DNA from: Diphasiastrum complanatum
Lineage: Eukaryota; Streptophyta; Lycopodiopsida; Lycopodiales; Lycopodiaceae
Direction: 5' to 3'
Assembly: GCA_029204225.1 (NCBI GenBank)
Contig: CM055105.1
Coordinates: 50,544,745-50,608,744, forward strand
Length of the DNA stretch: 64,000 nt
Shown here: positions 34,813-45,484 of the stretch, piece by piece
Layout: each line of letters opens with the position of its first letter
How positions within the stretch are numbered: position 1 is the first letter of the stretch
Notes under the pieces: generated by a model
Databases searched by the model: none
The model's input: only the letters and a program-made list of their open reading frames with translations
What the model was told of the DNA's origin: nothing
Position numbers and translations under genes: made by a program

Positions 34813-36590
34813 TTAACAAAGCTCATATAGTTGAACTCCCGGACTCTTCTAGAATATCAAACTTTCCAGTTCTAAAGTTGACTAATTCTATTGAAGGTCC
34901 AAGCTCATCTACTCTCGATGAACATCTTATCAACAACAAATCTGAAGAAGAAGATGTTGCAGTCCACAACAACTACAACATGATAAAGACTATCAACTTC
35001 GCACACCACCCAAAAGATCGACAGGAGTTAGCAAACCACCTATCAAATATATCGACGAGTCTGCAGCTTACCTTGTTCAAGAGCCGACGATTGTCAAAGA
35101 GGCACTCAGTCCGATCTCTGGAAAGAAACTACGAATAAAGAGTATTCATCTCTTATCAAGAACCAGACATGGACAATTGTCAAATTACCTGCTAGAAGAA
35201 ATGTAGTTGATTGTAAATGGTTGCTTAAAATCAAGTACAAGGCAAATGGAAGTATTGATTGAAGAAAGACTCAACTTGTTTCTAGAGGATATTCTTAGGT
35301 ACAGACGTCAACTATACTGAGACCTTAAGTCCAGTAGTTAAACATTCTTCTATCAGACTTCTATTGTCATTTGCTAATGCAACAGATTTAGAAATACATC
35401 AAATGGATGTACAGACATCATATCTTAATGGAGTTATTAAAGAGGACATTTACATGGTGCAACCTGAAGGTTATTAAATCGAAGATAAACATAGCCATGT
35501 GTGTAAACTCCATAAAGCACTTTATAGCTTGAAGCAATCTGCTCGAGCATGGTTTCAAAGAATCAATACTTTCCTTATCGGTCACAGCTACACACCAAGC
35601 TCTTCAAATTTGAATGTGTAATTCAAATTAGTGCAACATCCCTTTGTCATTATTACTTTGTATGTAGGCGACCCGTTGCTTTTTAGCAACAATATCGATT
35701 TGATAAAAGAAGCTAAGACAATGCTATCTTTCGAATTCGACATGACTGACTTGGGAAAAGCTAATTATTGTCTAGGTATTCAAATCCAAAGAGACAAAAA
35801 GCATAAGTTGATTTATATTACTCAATAAAGATACATTCACAATGTCTTAATCAGATATAATCTGATAAATTGCAAATTAGCTCTCTCACCAATGGATCCA
35901 GGACTCAAGATGTCGAAGAACCGGTGTCCCCAAACAATAGAAGAGAAGGAGCGCATGTGTGAGTATCCTTATCGTTCGATAATAGGATCTCTTATGTACT
36001 CCATGATCTATACCAGGCCAGACATAGCTTTTGCAGTCAGTTCCTTAAGTTAGTTTATGACTAATTATGGTATAGCACATTGGAAGGCTCTTATCAGAGT
36101 CATGAGATATCTTCGAGCTACCATGAACTTTTGCATTTGTTATGGAGCAATCGACAACGAAAAACTCAATATTCTCAGTGCTTACTCAGATGCAAGTTGG
36201 GCAAGAGACGCAAACACTAGTAAATCCACTTTTGGATTTACATTCTTCCTCAATAATGGTCCTATTTCATGGAACAGTTGCAAGCAAACTTTGATAGCTC
36301 TATCTTCTACTGAATCAGAGTATATTGCAGCCTCTCAAGCTACAAAGGAAACAGTATGGTTGAGAAACTTACTTTCAGATATTAGTCTGAATCAATATGC
36401 TCCGACAATTCTATTTTGTCATTGCTTTATCAGCCAATCCTAGATTTCATTCTAGGAGTAACCACATTGGAATTAAGTATCACCATGTTAGAAGAAAAGT
36501 TCTTGACAAAGAGGTTAACTTGAAGTACTGTCGAACACAAAATATGACAGTGAATATTTAAACTAAAGCATTAAGCTTCGATGCACACAA
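34813..36590 (+). pseudogene. Copia family C reverse transcriptase/RNase H, decayed
   Basis: Fragmentary frames in order: RT N-terminus (TWTIVKLPARRNVVDCKWL, KIKYKANGSID) near 35160-35265; then EIHQMDVQTSYLNGVIKEDIY-like blocks at 35390-35460, LHKALYSLKQSARAWFQRI near 35505-35565, ITLYVGDPLLFSNN (the usual YVDD replaced by YVGD) at 35651, FDMTDLGKANYCLGIQIQRD at 35736, IGSLMYSMIYTRPDIAFAVS near 35980, and RNase H AYSDASWARDANTSKSTFG, GPISWNSCKQTLIALSSTES, WLRNLL. Stops and frameshifts separate them. It is followed by PPT AAGGGAAAG and the LTR at 36653. Confidence 0.85.
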
Positions 36591-36652
36591 GAAATTTTGT
36601 GTAGAACTAAGTTTCAAGGTCAAAGCATTCATGGATTCAAATTAAGGGAAAG

Positions 36653-37618
36653 TGTTGGATTCTTCTTCTGATTATCGACTAATAGATGTTTTAATCTTCA
36701 TCCACTTATTATCCAATTTTGTTTGTGTTTCTACACAGTCTATAGAAATACTTGGAAAATCGCTCACAGGGACAAATTTTGAAGACTTTGGACACTTCGG
36801 TGACTTTGAAGACTTTAGTGACTTCACAAATTTTGAAGACTTTGGTGACTTCGGCCACTTTGGCTACTTCGGCCACTTCAACTACTTCGGCCACTTCGGA
36901 TGAATGACAGTTAATTGTTCCACTTGAAATAAAGCTATAGACTTGCCCTAATTGTTTACTAGATGGATGCCAACCCACTATGGCCAACTGGCCATTAAGA
37001 TCTACGACCTAATTAGCTGTCCTACTGGACGTGCCGCATTTTTCTTAGTATAGATAGACGTTGATCATACTTCTTTCACAATACATTTTATAGAGTATTG
37101 TAGTAGCTCTCTCAAGCTTTCATGCTTGAACACTCTTGAGTATTCTAGCTCAGTTCTTTAGAGTTCATTTAGAGTTTTGTTATTAGCGCTCACTACTTAT
37201 CAGCGGAAGTGCAATCAGACAAAGATCATTAGTTACTCAAAAATAACTTAGAGTACGCGATTTCTATCTGCAATTTTTTTGTGCTTATCATCATCTATTT
37301 TTATGCTAAATCAATCTATTCTTTATTGTGTTTAGTGTTATGTCAGAATGTATGCATCTTTTAAATTATTTTGTGGCTGATAAATCTCATATTGCTTTTG
37401 TCTAATAATTCAATATTTTATTGTTTGGCTACGTAATCATTGTAGTACTGACGATTTCAAAGTTAGTTACTATGAGATTGAACGTGACATTTGTCACTAT
37501 ATTTTGTTTAATATTGATAAGCATAGTCATGCATTAGGAAAGCAAGCTCCATTCCGTTGCTCTCGATAAGTCACCACAGTCTTTGACTTGTCGTTATTGC
37601 TATCACCTCTTTCCAACA
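36653..37618 (+). repeat. 3' LTR of copia family C, 966 bp
   Basis: TGTTGG...CCAACA ends, preceded by polypurine tract AATTAAGGGAAAG. Contains a CACTTCGG minisatellite at 36776-36901, a TATA-like TAGTATAGATAG near 37047, and a 3' part with TTTGGCTACGTAATC shared with LTR family D. Confidence 0.88.
36776..36901. repeat. Minisatellite of GACTTYGG/CACTTCGG units in the LTR
   Basis: About 14 near-copies of a 9-bp unit (GACTTTGAA, CACTTCGGT, GACTTCGGC, TACTTCGGC, CACTTCAAC) in tandem. The related LTR at 30670 has only four or five. The open frames seen on both strands here are by-products of the repeat. Confidence 0.88.
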
Positions 37619-37869
37619 CACTTGACTTGACTCCAAACCATCAGTGATTTGAATAAGGTGTTGATCCAAAGGTGCTTATTCAAGTTTAAAAATCTTGCAC
37701 TCTTGAAATATTACATTTCCACCATTGACAACTTCTTTGGTGAAAAACATATAGACTCTACAATCTCTACTTGAAGAGCAAAACACTACCATGATGTTTC
37801 ATCTTTTATGACACTATTCAAACTATTACAAAAATAGTTATCCAATGAAATTGCTTTATCAACAACAAA

Positions 37870-38390
37870 TGTAGATTGAAAAGCATTCAACTTCATTGTA
37901 TGCCACTAAAGAGTTGTCCGCCTGCTAGGAGGCAGCCAATCTGCCAATATTTTTGAAGGATACATGGATGCAGATTGGGCAAGGGATATTGACACTAGAC
38001 GACTTATGGTTTTGTATTTCTATTCAATCAAGGCCCAATATCCTAGAACAACCAAAAATAGATCTCAATAACATCATCTTCAATAGAATCGAAATATATT
38101 GTCGTGACAAATGCTACACGGGGGCAATTTGGCTCAGAAACTTGCTTGTAGAAATGGACCTTGCTCAACAATAACCAACCATTCTCTATTGTGACAATCA
38201 AAGCACAATAGCACTATCCTTGAATTTGAGATTTCACTCTCAAAGCAAACATATCAAAATCAGATACCATTATCTCAAGAAAAAAGGTGCAAAGCAAAGA
38301 AGTTTCACTCATTTACTACAAGACATATTTTATGGCAACAAATTACTTCACAAAAGCACTAACAAAAGACAATCATATCATATTTCATAA
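37870..38390 (+). pseudogene. Second decayed copia RNase H
   Basis: Remnant blocks WLRNLLVEMDLAQQ, PTILYCDNQSTIALSLNLRF and SKHIKIRYHYLKKK give the copia RNase H signature (CDN...A...KHI...H). Upstream, DTWMQIGQGILTL corresponds to the DADWAGD block. Frameshifts and stops are frequent. It is a different, older copy than the one ending at 36590. Confidence 0.72.
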
Positions 38391-38399
38391 TATTTTAAA

Positions 38400-38600
38400 T
38401 TTACTTTTGACCCCTAAATCAAAAATCAATTTTTGATATTGGCCTAGGTCAAAAGGATCAAATCAATTCGACATCTATTTTGACCTGGAACCTGTTTCAC
38501 CCTAGCATCGATTTCAATGCAACACCTATTTTGACTTAGCATCTATTTCGACCCAAAATCTATTTTGATACTATGAACCATTTTGACTTAGGTCATGATC
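38400..38600. repeat. Diverged tandem TATTTTGAC/ATCTATTTCGAC words
   Basis: About ten spaced copies of TTTTGAC or TTTCGAC with CATCTATTT or CACCTATTT between them, directly left of an LTR-A copy. Confidence 0.6.
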
Positions 38601-38602
38601 TG

Positions 38603-39268
38603 TGAAAAATTGCCTACATTGGCAAATCTAGCCATGTAGAATATTGTATATTTTGTCAATATTTTTTGTTAGTCACTTAAATGGCCAAAGTGCCACTTGT
38701 CAATCCACACCTAATGTAGGTTATCACGAGTCAAGAGGAGTGGTTGTGTCCATTTGGTAGTGATTCCTACTTTGTAGGATCTAGACCTTGATTTATGATG
38801 AGATTTGTACCTACCAGGCATGACTCTTGGATCTAGGCTAGGGTTTTCAATTTAGGGCAAGAAAGTTGAGTCTACTTCCTTATTACATGCTTGATTTTCA
38901 CCTAACTTTGCAAAGGAAGTGTCTTTTACTATGTATTTCCATTCTCCATAGTGAGGAGATAAAAACTTTTTGGAGCCTCAAGGAGAAACTCGGATTTTCT
39001 CTCTTTGTATGATGATAGTGATTGATTCCAATGAAACCTAGCTTTGGCACACTTCAAACTTTGTCTACAGGCCATACAGCAGCTTCCTTTTCACACGTGT
39101 GAACTGAAAATTAAGTTTTTGATCAATGCTTTGATTGTCTCTACTTGTTTTCTATCAAGCTGTTAAACTAGATCTTGTTTTCTGTTGACTAGTATCTAAT
39201 AGATTGTTTAGCAAGCACACAATCAACCTTCTGGATCATTCAAAGATCCAGTTATGGTCCTTAGTTGT
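38603..39268 (+). repeat. Truncated copia LTR family A, plus orientation
   Basis: Begins TGAAAAATTGCCTACATTGG and follows the LTR at 16706-17389 (inverted) and 63070-63747 closely, including TTTTCACACGTGTGAACTG. The last about 20 bases (GTACTTTCA end) are missing; a gypsy fragment starts here. Confidence 0.85.
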
Positions 39269-39479
39269 AAGAGAAGCTCCTTAGATCCTGCTTACAAATC
39301 CTAAACATAAAACCTAAAAAATACTTTACCTGCCTCACAATTTTCGGAATTGGCCACTCAATCACAATCTTGATTTTATTCTCGTCAATCTTGATCCCAT
39401 TTATTGTGATCTTATGACCGAGATAAAGCAACTCTTGCTTAAAGAATTCACACTTGGACTCTTTAGCGTAGAGTAACTC

Positions 39480-40212
39480 CTAACGGAACTTCATCAAGAC
39501 GATTTTTAAGTGTTCTGCGTGTTCCACCAAGGATTTACTATAAACGAGAATATCATCTAAGAATACTACCACAAACTTCCCCAAATATGGATGAAATAAA
39601 TCGTTCATCATTTGCTGGAACGTTGCTGGAGCATTCGTTAATCCAAATGGAAACACTAAAAATTTATAATGACCATATTTAGAACAAAATCTTGTCTTTT
39701 GGACATCTTCTGACTTAATTCTTATTTGATGGTACCCTGTCTTGAGATCTATCTTGGTGAAATATCGTGCTCCACCCAAGCGATCTACAAGGTCATCCAT
39801 CCTGGGTAATGGATATTTATTCTTTATAGTCACTTTATTAAGGCCCTTGTAATCCACACATCCGGAAACCTCCATCTTTCTTCGCTTTAAGAAGAACATG
39901 AGAGCCCCATGGTGATTTACTAGGTTGTATATGTCTCATCCTCAAATACTTTTCTATTTGATTTGAAATCTATGTCTCCTCTTTCTGAGATAACCTATAA
40001 GGTTGTCTAGAGACAGGTTGACTTCCTAGAATTAACTCAATCATGTGGTCTACTGACCTAGACGGTGGTAAACCATGAGGTAATTCAGATGGAAAAACAT
40101 CCCTAAATTCATTTATGATCTGTTCTTTCACTGCTTGTTCATGATCTAAATTTACTGAGTTAAGAATTGCTGAGAATTCACAACCATTTAGATTCATTTT
40201 AGGAACATCCAC
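39480..40212 (-). pseudogene. Gypsy reverse transcriptase
   Basis: Two frames. 40212-39970: FRDVFPSELPHGLPPSRSVD, MIELILGSQPVSRQPYRLS. 39899-39480: [57 protein letters not shown] and [14 protein letters not shown], with the catalytic DD of FLDDIL intact. A frameshift or short gap at 39970-39899 separates them. The thumb and RNase H are absent beyond 39300. Confidence 0.88.
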
Positions 40213-40790
40213 AACTGGAGTAGCATAAATTGAAAAAAACTTCGTACTCGGAATAATCCAATGCTTCCATTTTATTAACTATAAAAATCTGATCCAACGG
40301 ACGTACAAAATTACAACCAAATAATGTAACTATCTTATCATCCTCCTTGAAAGTGAGAACATGCTTCTCAAAATCAATTAACAGAGAAGGCGATTTATTG
40401 AATAACCATTTGTAACCTAAAATTAAATCAATACGAGCTAGGTGTAAAACATGAAAATTAACTAATTTTGTGTGTCCTTGCACCAAAACTGGGAGCTTTG
40501 GGACTTTTACGTTCCAAGTCTCCAACTCTGCTCCTAAAGCTAGATAAACTTTATATCTATGATTGTTGGCTTCAGTTTCCAAGCTGAGTTTCTGCACAAG
40601 ACAAGAATTAATAAAGTTATGAGTTGAACCACTGTCCAATAAAATACTCACTTCTTGATCTTTAACTGTGCCAATTAAACGGAAAATTTCGTTAGGCAAG
40701 AAAGAAGTAGTACTAAAAGAACGTTCACACTCACAATCCATCCGGTTAATTTTTAAAGTTTTATCATTGCCTCCTGGGATTTCTATCATG
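40199..40790 (-). pseudogene. Gypsy retropepsin domain
   Basis: Aspartic protease that matures the gag-pol polyprotein. EIFRLIGTVKDQEVSILLDS precedes the active-site GSTHNF (LLDSGSTHNFI), then a LILGYKWLF block (equivalent of DVILGMDWL) about 90 residues later and DFEKHVLTF. The domain is complete in one frame of about 197 codons. Upstream gag with zinc knuckle is absent. The frame begins in foreign copia sequence. Confidence 0.83.
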
Positions 40791-40811
40791 TGAGTAGCGT
40801 AGTAGATGCTC

Positions 40812-41207
40812 CTTTCCTTGAGGGATGTAACCTTCTGGTTGATAGATGTAGACATTTTCTTGTATGTATCCATGTAGGAATGTCATCTGGACGTCCATTT
40901 GGTGAATATCCAGATCTTCTACAGCAGATATAGCCAATAGAGTACAAATAGACTGATGTTTTACTACTGGACTGAAGGTCTCAGTGTAGTCTATCCCATA
41001 TACTTGTTCAAAGCCTTTAACTACCAGTCTAGCTTTCCATTTGGATATAGATCCATCTGGCTTAAGCTTCAGCTTAAAGATCCATTTAGAATCAATTGGC
41101 TTTACACCTGTAGGAGGAATGACAAGACTCCAGGTCTTCTTCTTCATTAGAGATTGATACTCAACATCCATGGCAGCTTTCCATTTGTCTGCATCGGGCA
41201 TTGACAA
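40812..41207 (-). pseudogene. Copia reverse transcriptase, N-terminal part
   Basis: DADKWKAAMDVEYQSLMKKK, TWSLVIPPTGVKPIDSKWIF, GSISKWKARLVVKGFEQVYG, IDYTETFSPVVK, DLDIHQMDVQMTFLHGYIQE, then VYIYQPEGYIPQGKEHL: the opening of the copia RT domain, with the DVxxAFLHG block altered to DVQMTFLHG. The catalytic YVDD region is gone, as the frame runs into gypsy sequence at about 40812. No stop lies inside the preserved part. Confidence 0.88.
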
Positions 41208-41366
41208 TGCTTCTGCTATGGTGGCAGGTTCGTCATGACTAATGAAAGCCTGAGAGATGAATCGGTCAGGTTGTTGTCATTGTCTCACAGATCTTCTTGA
41301 TCAGACGATTCTCCTTGGTGAATGATTGGGACCGTAGTATTTTGCGCTTGAATGATCGTGGGCTAG

Positions 41367-42012
41367 TGTTAGAATTAAGCAACTTTCACATGGTTTTTGA
41401 TGTATTTTGACATCTATGTGGATCCACACGTGCGAAGATCTATCCACACGTGTGAAATGACACTTGTTAGCTTTCATTTGAGTCTAATATGACATCTCCT
41501 AAATTATAGAAGTTAGGTCCTGGATTATAGGAATCTAGAAGGTCAACACAAACCACCAATGGATGATGTGGCAAACTTGATAGATCTTATCCAAAGTGGA
41601 TATGGATGAGTACAATGAGCTGTCCCACACGTGCTGGATGCAGCTTAGAGAGAGAGTATTGTGATTTTGTACTTGATCCATGATGGATCCATTATTGAGA
41701 AAATGATGAGAAATCTTGGTTTGTGAAGCAATCTTTGTGTTTTGACTCTCTTAAGCAGTTTCTTTGTGGATGAATGCTTAGTAAATGATAAGTAGACTAT
41801 TTCTCTGTTATCAGGCCATATAGTAGCTGTACTTCACATGTGTGAAGCCGTGGATCATCATTTTTTATTGTTTTTGCTTGAAATCACAAAGATTGTCAAG
41901 TAGAAGCTAGATTTGGAAGCCAGTCTTGGTATAGATCAAGATCCCAAGCTACCAATCACTCTTTGTGATCATTTGTAGATCAATTTCAGTCCTTAAAATC
42001 TGAAATTTGACA
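41367..42012 (+). repeat. 5' LTR of mini-copia
   Basis: 646 bp, TG...CA; carries CACACGTGCG at 41425, CACACGTGTG at 41445. Confidence 0.92.
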
Positions 42013-42634
42013 TGGTATCAGAGCCAAGTTAGAGAGCTTAGTTGATGATCCAAAAATCTTCATTTTGGTGAAAGCATTGGTGCTAGATTCATTTTGAAGG
42101 AGGGCGACCTTTTCTAATAGTTTACTTGTAATGTTGAGGTTCAGATTAGTGTGGAAAGTTCAGATGTACTTCTCACACGTGTGAGAGGCTGCTGGAGTTG
42201 TACTTTCACCAAAATTTTGTGTTTTTTCAATATTTGAGCTTCAAACAAGTTGTGTAGAGTGAAACTAGTGATGTGCTTATGAAAAACCATTGTTTCCTTC
42301 ATAGATTTGATGAGTAAATGGTGTTAGAAGCTTATTAAACCTACAAATTCTTGAAAGAGAGTTTGAGGCTTATGTTATTTAGTTCAAGAGTGAAACTAAA
42401 ACCATTCTAAACACCATTGGAAGGCATTGGCACTTCCAAGAGTCAAATTTAAGCTTCTAAGTGAATAGATTGTGTAGAATACTTTTTTCCAAATCTTTTT
42501 GAGCTCAAGATCAGTATAGATCTTGATTTTTGGGTCTAGTGAGATTCAAGAGAGTAGAATCTTAGCAAAATTCTGAGAAAGGAAGAAGGGAGAGCCTTTG
42601 AATAGTACATTTGTTGTACTTGTTACTAGATAGA

Positions 42635-42970
42635 ATGGGTTCAATTGGAGCCTATCTTCTTGAGGCTAGTGAAAGGATAAATTCTAATAATTATTCAACT
42701 TGGAAAGTAAGAATGGAGTCACTACTTGTGCTTAAAGATATGTTTGATCTTTTCATAGGTGAGGAAGAAGAACCTCAAGGAGGGCAAGATCAAGTGAGGT
42801 ACAAAAAGAGAGCTAGACTAGCATTACATTGCTTGAAAATGAATGTTAGTAATGAACTTCTAAAGGAAGTGGCATCTTGTACCTTGGCCAAGGAGGCTTC
42901 ATTTATCAAGTTAAGATCAGCCTTAGGAGTTGTAGATAGATGTACTATAGTTGTATCATGTAAAAATTGA
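42635..42970 (+). CDS. Gag/RNase H fusion ORF of the mini-copia, 111 aa
   Basis: Starts MGSIGAYLLEASERINSNNY and reads the gag N-terminus (STWKVRMESLLVLKDMFDLF, KKRARLALHCLKMNVSNELL) to CTLAKEA at about 42898, then passes in frame into SFIKLRSALGVVDRCTIVVS, the last residues of a copia RNase H (compare DSFVKLRSSIRVIDKSIVVS at 17440-17400). The internal deletion has thus removed most of gag and all of protease, integrase and RT while keeping an open frame. It may be a chance in-frame junction. The element must use proteins from relatives to move. No stop or shift occurs in the frame. Confidence 0.8.
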   Translation: MGSIGAYLLEASERINSNNYSTWKVRMESLLVLKDMFDLFIGEEEEPQGGQDQVRYKKRARLALHCLKMNVSNELLKEVASCTLAKEASFIKLRSALGVVDRCTIVVSCKN

Positions 42971-42977
42971 GGAGGAG

Positions 42978-43643
42978 TGTTAGAATTAAGCAATTTTCAC
43001 ATGGTTTGTGATGTAGTTTGACATCTATGTGGATCCACATGTGTGAGGACCTGTCCACATGTGTAAAATGACACTTGTAATATTCAGATTCATTTTGATT
43101 AGCTTTCATTTGAGTCTAATATGACATCTCTTGAATTATAGGAGTTAGGTCCTAGATTGTAGGGATCTAGAAGGTCAACACAAACCACCAACGGATGATG
43201 TGGCAAACTTGATAGATCTTATCCAAAGTGGATATGGATGAGTACAATGAGCTGTCCCACACGTGCTGGATGCAGCTTAGAGAGAGAGTATTGTGATTTT
43301 GTACTTGATCCATGATGGATCCATTATTGAGAAAATGATGAGAAATCTTAGTTTGTGAAGCAATCTTTGTGTTTTGACTCTCTTAAGCACTTTCTTTGTG
43401 GATGAATGCTTAGTAAATGATAAGTAACTATTTCTCTGTTATCAGGCCATACAATAGCTATACTTCACACGTGTGAAGCCGTGGATCATCATTTTTTATT
43501 GTTCTTGCTTGGAATCACAAAGATTGTCAAGTAGAAGCTAGATTTGGAAGCTAGTCTTGACGTAGATCAAGATCCCAAGCTACCAATCACTCTTTGTGAT
43601 CATTTGTAGATCAATTTCAATCCTTAAACTTTGAAATTTGACA
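42978..43643 (+). repeat. 3' LTR of mini-copia
   Basis: 666 bp, same ends as the 5' LTR; CACACGTGTG at 43466. Confidence 0.92.
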
Positions 43644-43816
43644 TCTAGGCCCATCGACGGTAAGTGGATCCATTGGGAGGAACTCCGTTGAACAATCGTA
43701 GGTCGTAGCCTATCGCTAGAAGGTGGAGCTACTATGACAATATCTTGTATTGGTTGCTTCTGTTTGAAATCGTAATATTTGTCTTCAATGAAGACAACAT
43801 CACGATTGACCGAGAT

Positions 43817-44697
43817 CTAGCCCGTAACCACATCGTAAACATAATATGCCTTGTGAGAAGTTGAATAGCCGCTGAAAATGCTTTTACAGCTTACTTGGTC
43901 CAGCTTCTTCCTCAGATCAGATGGCACTTGTACATAGTAGAGACATCCGAAGAAACACAGCTGTTTCAAACTTGGTTTGTAACCGTAGTAGGCTTCAAAT
44001 GGTGTCTTGGAATCAACCGCTTTAGTGCTAGAGTAATTTTGCAAATAGCAAGGCGTAGAGATAGCCTCCTGCCCAAAAAGTTTGAGGCAAATGCAAATTT
44101 GCTGTCATGGATCGTGCAGCTTCCAATAGTGTGCGGTTCTTCCGCTCTGCTACTTCATTATGTTGTGGAGTGTAGCTCGTAGTAAACTGGTGGTGCATGC
44201 CACATGAAGATAGGTAGTCCTTCATCTCATTTGACAAGAACTCTCCCCCCTTAATCAGACCGTAGGGCCTTGATCCTTTGACCAATTTGATTTTCAGCGT
44301 ATTGCTTGAAGTCTTTGAAGCAACGAAATGCTTCTGACTTGTTCTTAAGGAACATTACACTGGCAAATCGGGAGTAATCATCAATGAATGTGATAAAATA
44401 CAGAACTTGATCTAAAGAAGGTATGCTCATAGGACCACACAAGTCACTGTGTATTAGTGACAAGATGGACTTCGCCCTTTTGGCTTGTCCTCTGGGAAAT
44501 CTCATTCTAGGTTGTTTTCCTAGTAGACAATTCTCACAGATAGTCTGATTAGCTGTGCTGACAGCAATTATATTCATATCCTTGACCATTTTGTCGTGAT
44601 GCATGTACAAGATTGAACGCATGTTTAAAAGACCTAATCTTTGATGCCATAAATTTGCATCTGAACAACTCACAGAAAGTGCAACATCATGACTCAC
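43817..44697 (-). pseudogene. Copia integrase
   Basis: Joins element cDNA to host DNA. Pre-integrase zinc region: DANLWHQRLGLLNMRSILYM, ICENCLLGKQPRMRFPRGQA (H...C..C). Core: LIHSDLCGPMSIPSLDQVLY (first Asp), ITFIDDYSRFASVMFLKNKS, then a shift near 44280; YTPQHNEVAERKNRTLLEAA (third-position Glu region), FWAGG. C-terminal: TPFEAYYGYKPSLKQLCFFG, SGYSTSHKAYYVYD. Frameshifts near 44270 and 44035. The second Asp region (DNGGEF) is altered to a GGEFLS remnant. Confidence 0.88.
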
Positions 44698-45484
44698 AAT
44701 ATGTACAAATTTTCTTCTCTGTAAGCAGAGAGGATTTCTTTTGAGTTCTCATCTAAAATAGTACATCGGTTGGCAGTGAACAAAGCTCTATGGCCCTAAT
44801 ATGTGATCTTGCTAATAGACAAAAGTTCTTTGTTAATTTGGATACATAAAGTACTCCATTAAGCTGCCTAGTGATGCCATCAGAGAACTGCAGTCGAATA
44901 GACCCTTGGCCTTCAACTTGGTGTGAACTGGAGTCACCAAAGAAAATGTTCTTTGATTCTGTAGCTATGAGTGTGGAGAAGAGGTCCTTCATGGCGTCAT
45001 GTGCTGAGAAGAACCTGAATCGAGATACCAGTGATGGGCATCTCTACTGGATTGATCTTGTACGATCAGCGCCTTCTCTTCATCTTGAGATCCTTTGACT
45101 GTGTCAGAGTTCCCTTCTTGGTGCTGCTGCATCTTCTTCTTTAAGTAGTGTAGTTGGACACATGAGCAATTTGAGTGTCTTTGAGGTTAGAGATACAATG
45201 GCAAGAGCATTGCCATCCTTGGCTTCCCAAGCTGGGAGCTATTCGGGTTCTGCCGGTTTGGCTATAGAACCGTTAACGTATCTCCATAACTCCATTTCAA
45301 TCAGGATCATCCTCATTTTGAACTTCCACATGTGAAAGTCATCTCCGTTGAATTTATTGATCAGGCAGACCTTTGAGGTGTCTTCCATAGTGATCAAAAT
45401 TATACAAAAACAATGTAGAATAGCTTTGGAAAAAGATCCTGGACTCTAGTGATCCACTGAACCAAGGCTCTGATACCACTTCTA

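Larger units (their letters stand above)
39300..40810 (-). mobile_element. Ty3/gypsy fragment (protease, reverse transcriptase), minus strand
   Basis: Read on the minus strand: retropepsin and RT N-terminus at 40790-39970, RT core at 39899-39480. It begins at about 40812 inside a copia reverse transcriptase frame and stops at about 39290 against an LTR-A copy. No gypsy LTR was recognised at either end, so it is a broken insertion. Confidence 0.82.
41367..43643 (+). mobile_element. Complete mini-copia (deletion derivative), 2.28 kb
   Basis: 5' LTR 41367-42012 (646 bp), primer-binding site TGGTATCAGAGC at 42013-42024, leader, one short ORF (42635-42970), polypurine tract GAGGAGGAG, and 3' LTR 42978-43643 (666 bp). 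Both LTRs start TGTTAGAATTAAGCAA and end GAAATTTGACA. They differ by a 20-base block (TAATATTCAGATTCATTTTG-like, present only in the 3' LTR) and scattered substitutions. Flanks GCTAG and TCTAG are a 5-bp target duplication with one mismatch. It lies in the opposite direction inside a copia integrase-RT spacer. Confidence 0.92.
40812..45478 (-). mobile_element. Minus-strand copia element split by a mini-copia insertion
   Basis: Read on the minus strand: primer-binding site TGGTATCAGAGC (45478-45467), gag start at about 45390 (MEDTSKVCLINKFNGDDFHM), protease remnant (44992-44753), integrase (44697-43817), interruption by the mini-element 43643-41367, then reverse transcriptase N-terminus (41207-40812), where a gypsy fragment takes over. 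RNase H and the 3' LTR are lost. A gag deletion joins the first 50 codons to later sequence. Confidence 0.82.

Noticed and set aside
36652-36987. Repetitive peptides (FGHFGYFGHFN on plus, EVAEVVEVAEVAK on minus)
   Set aside because: Both come from the CACTTCGG minisatellite inside an LTR, not from a gene.
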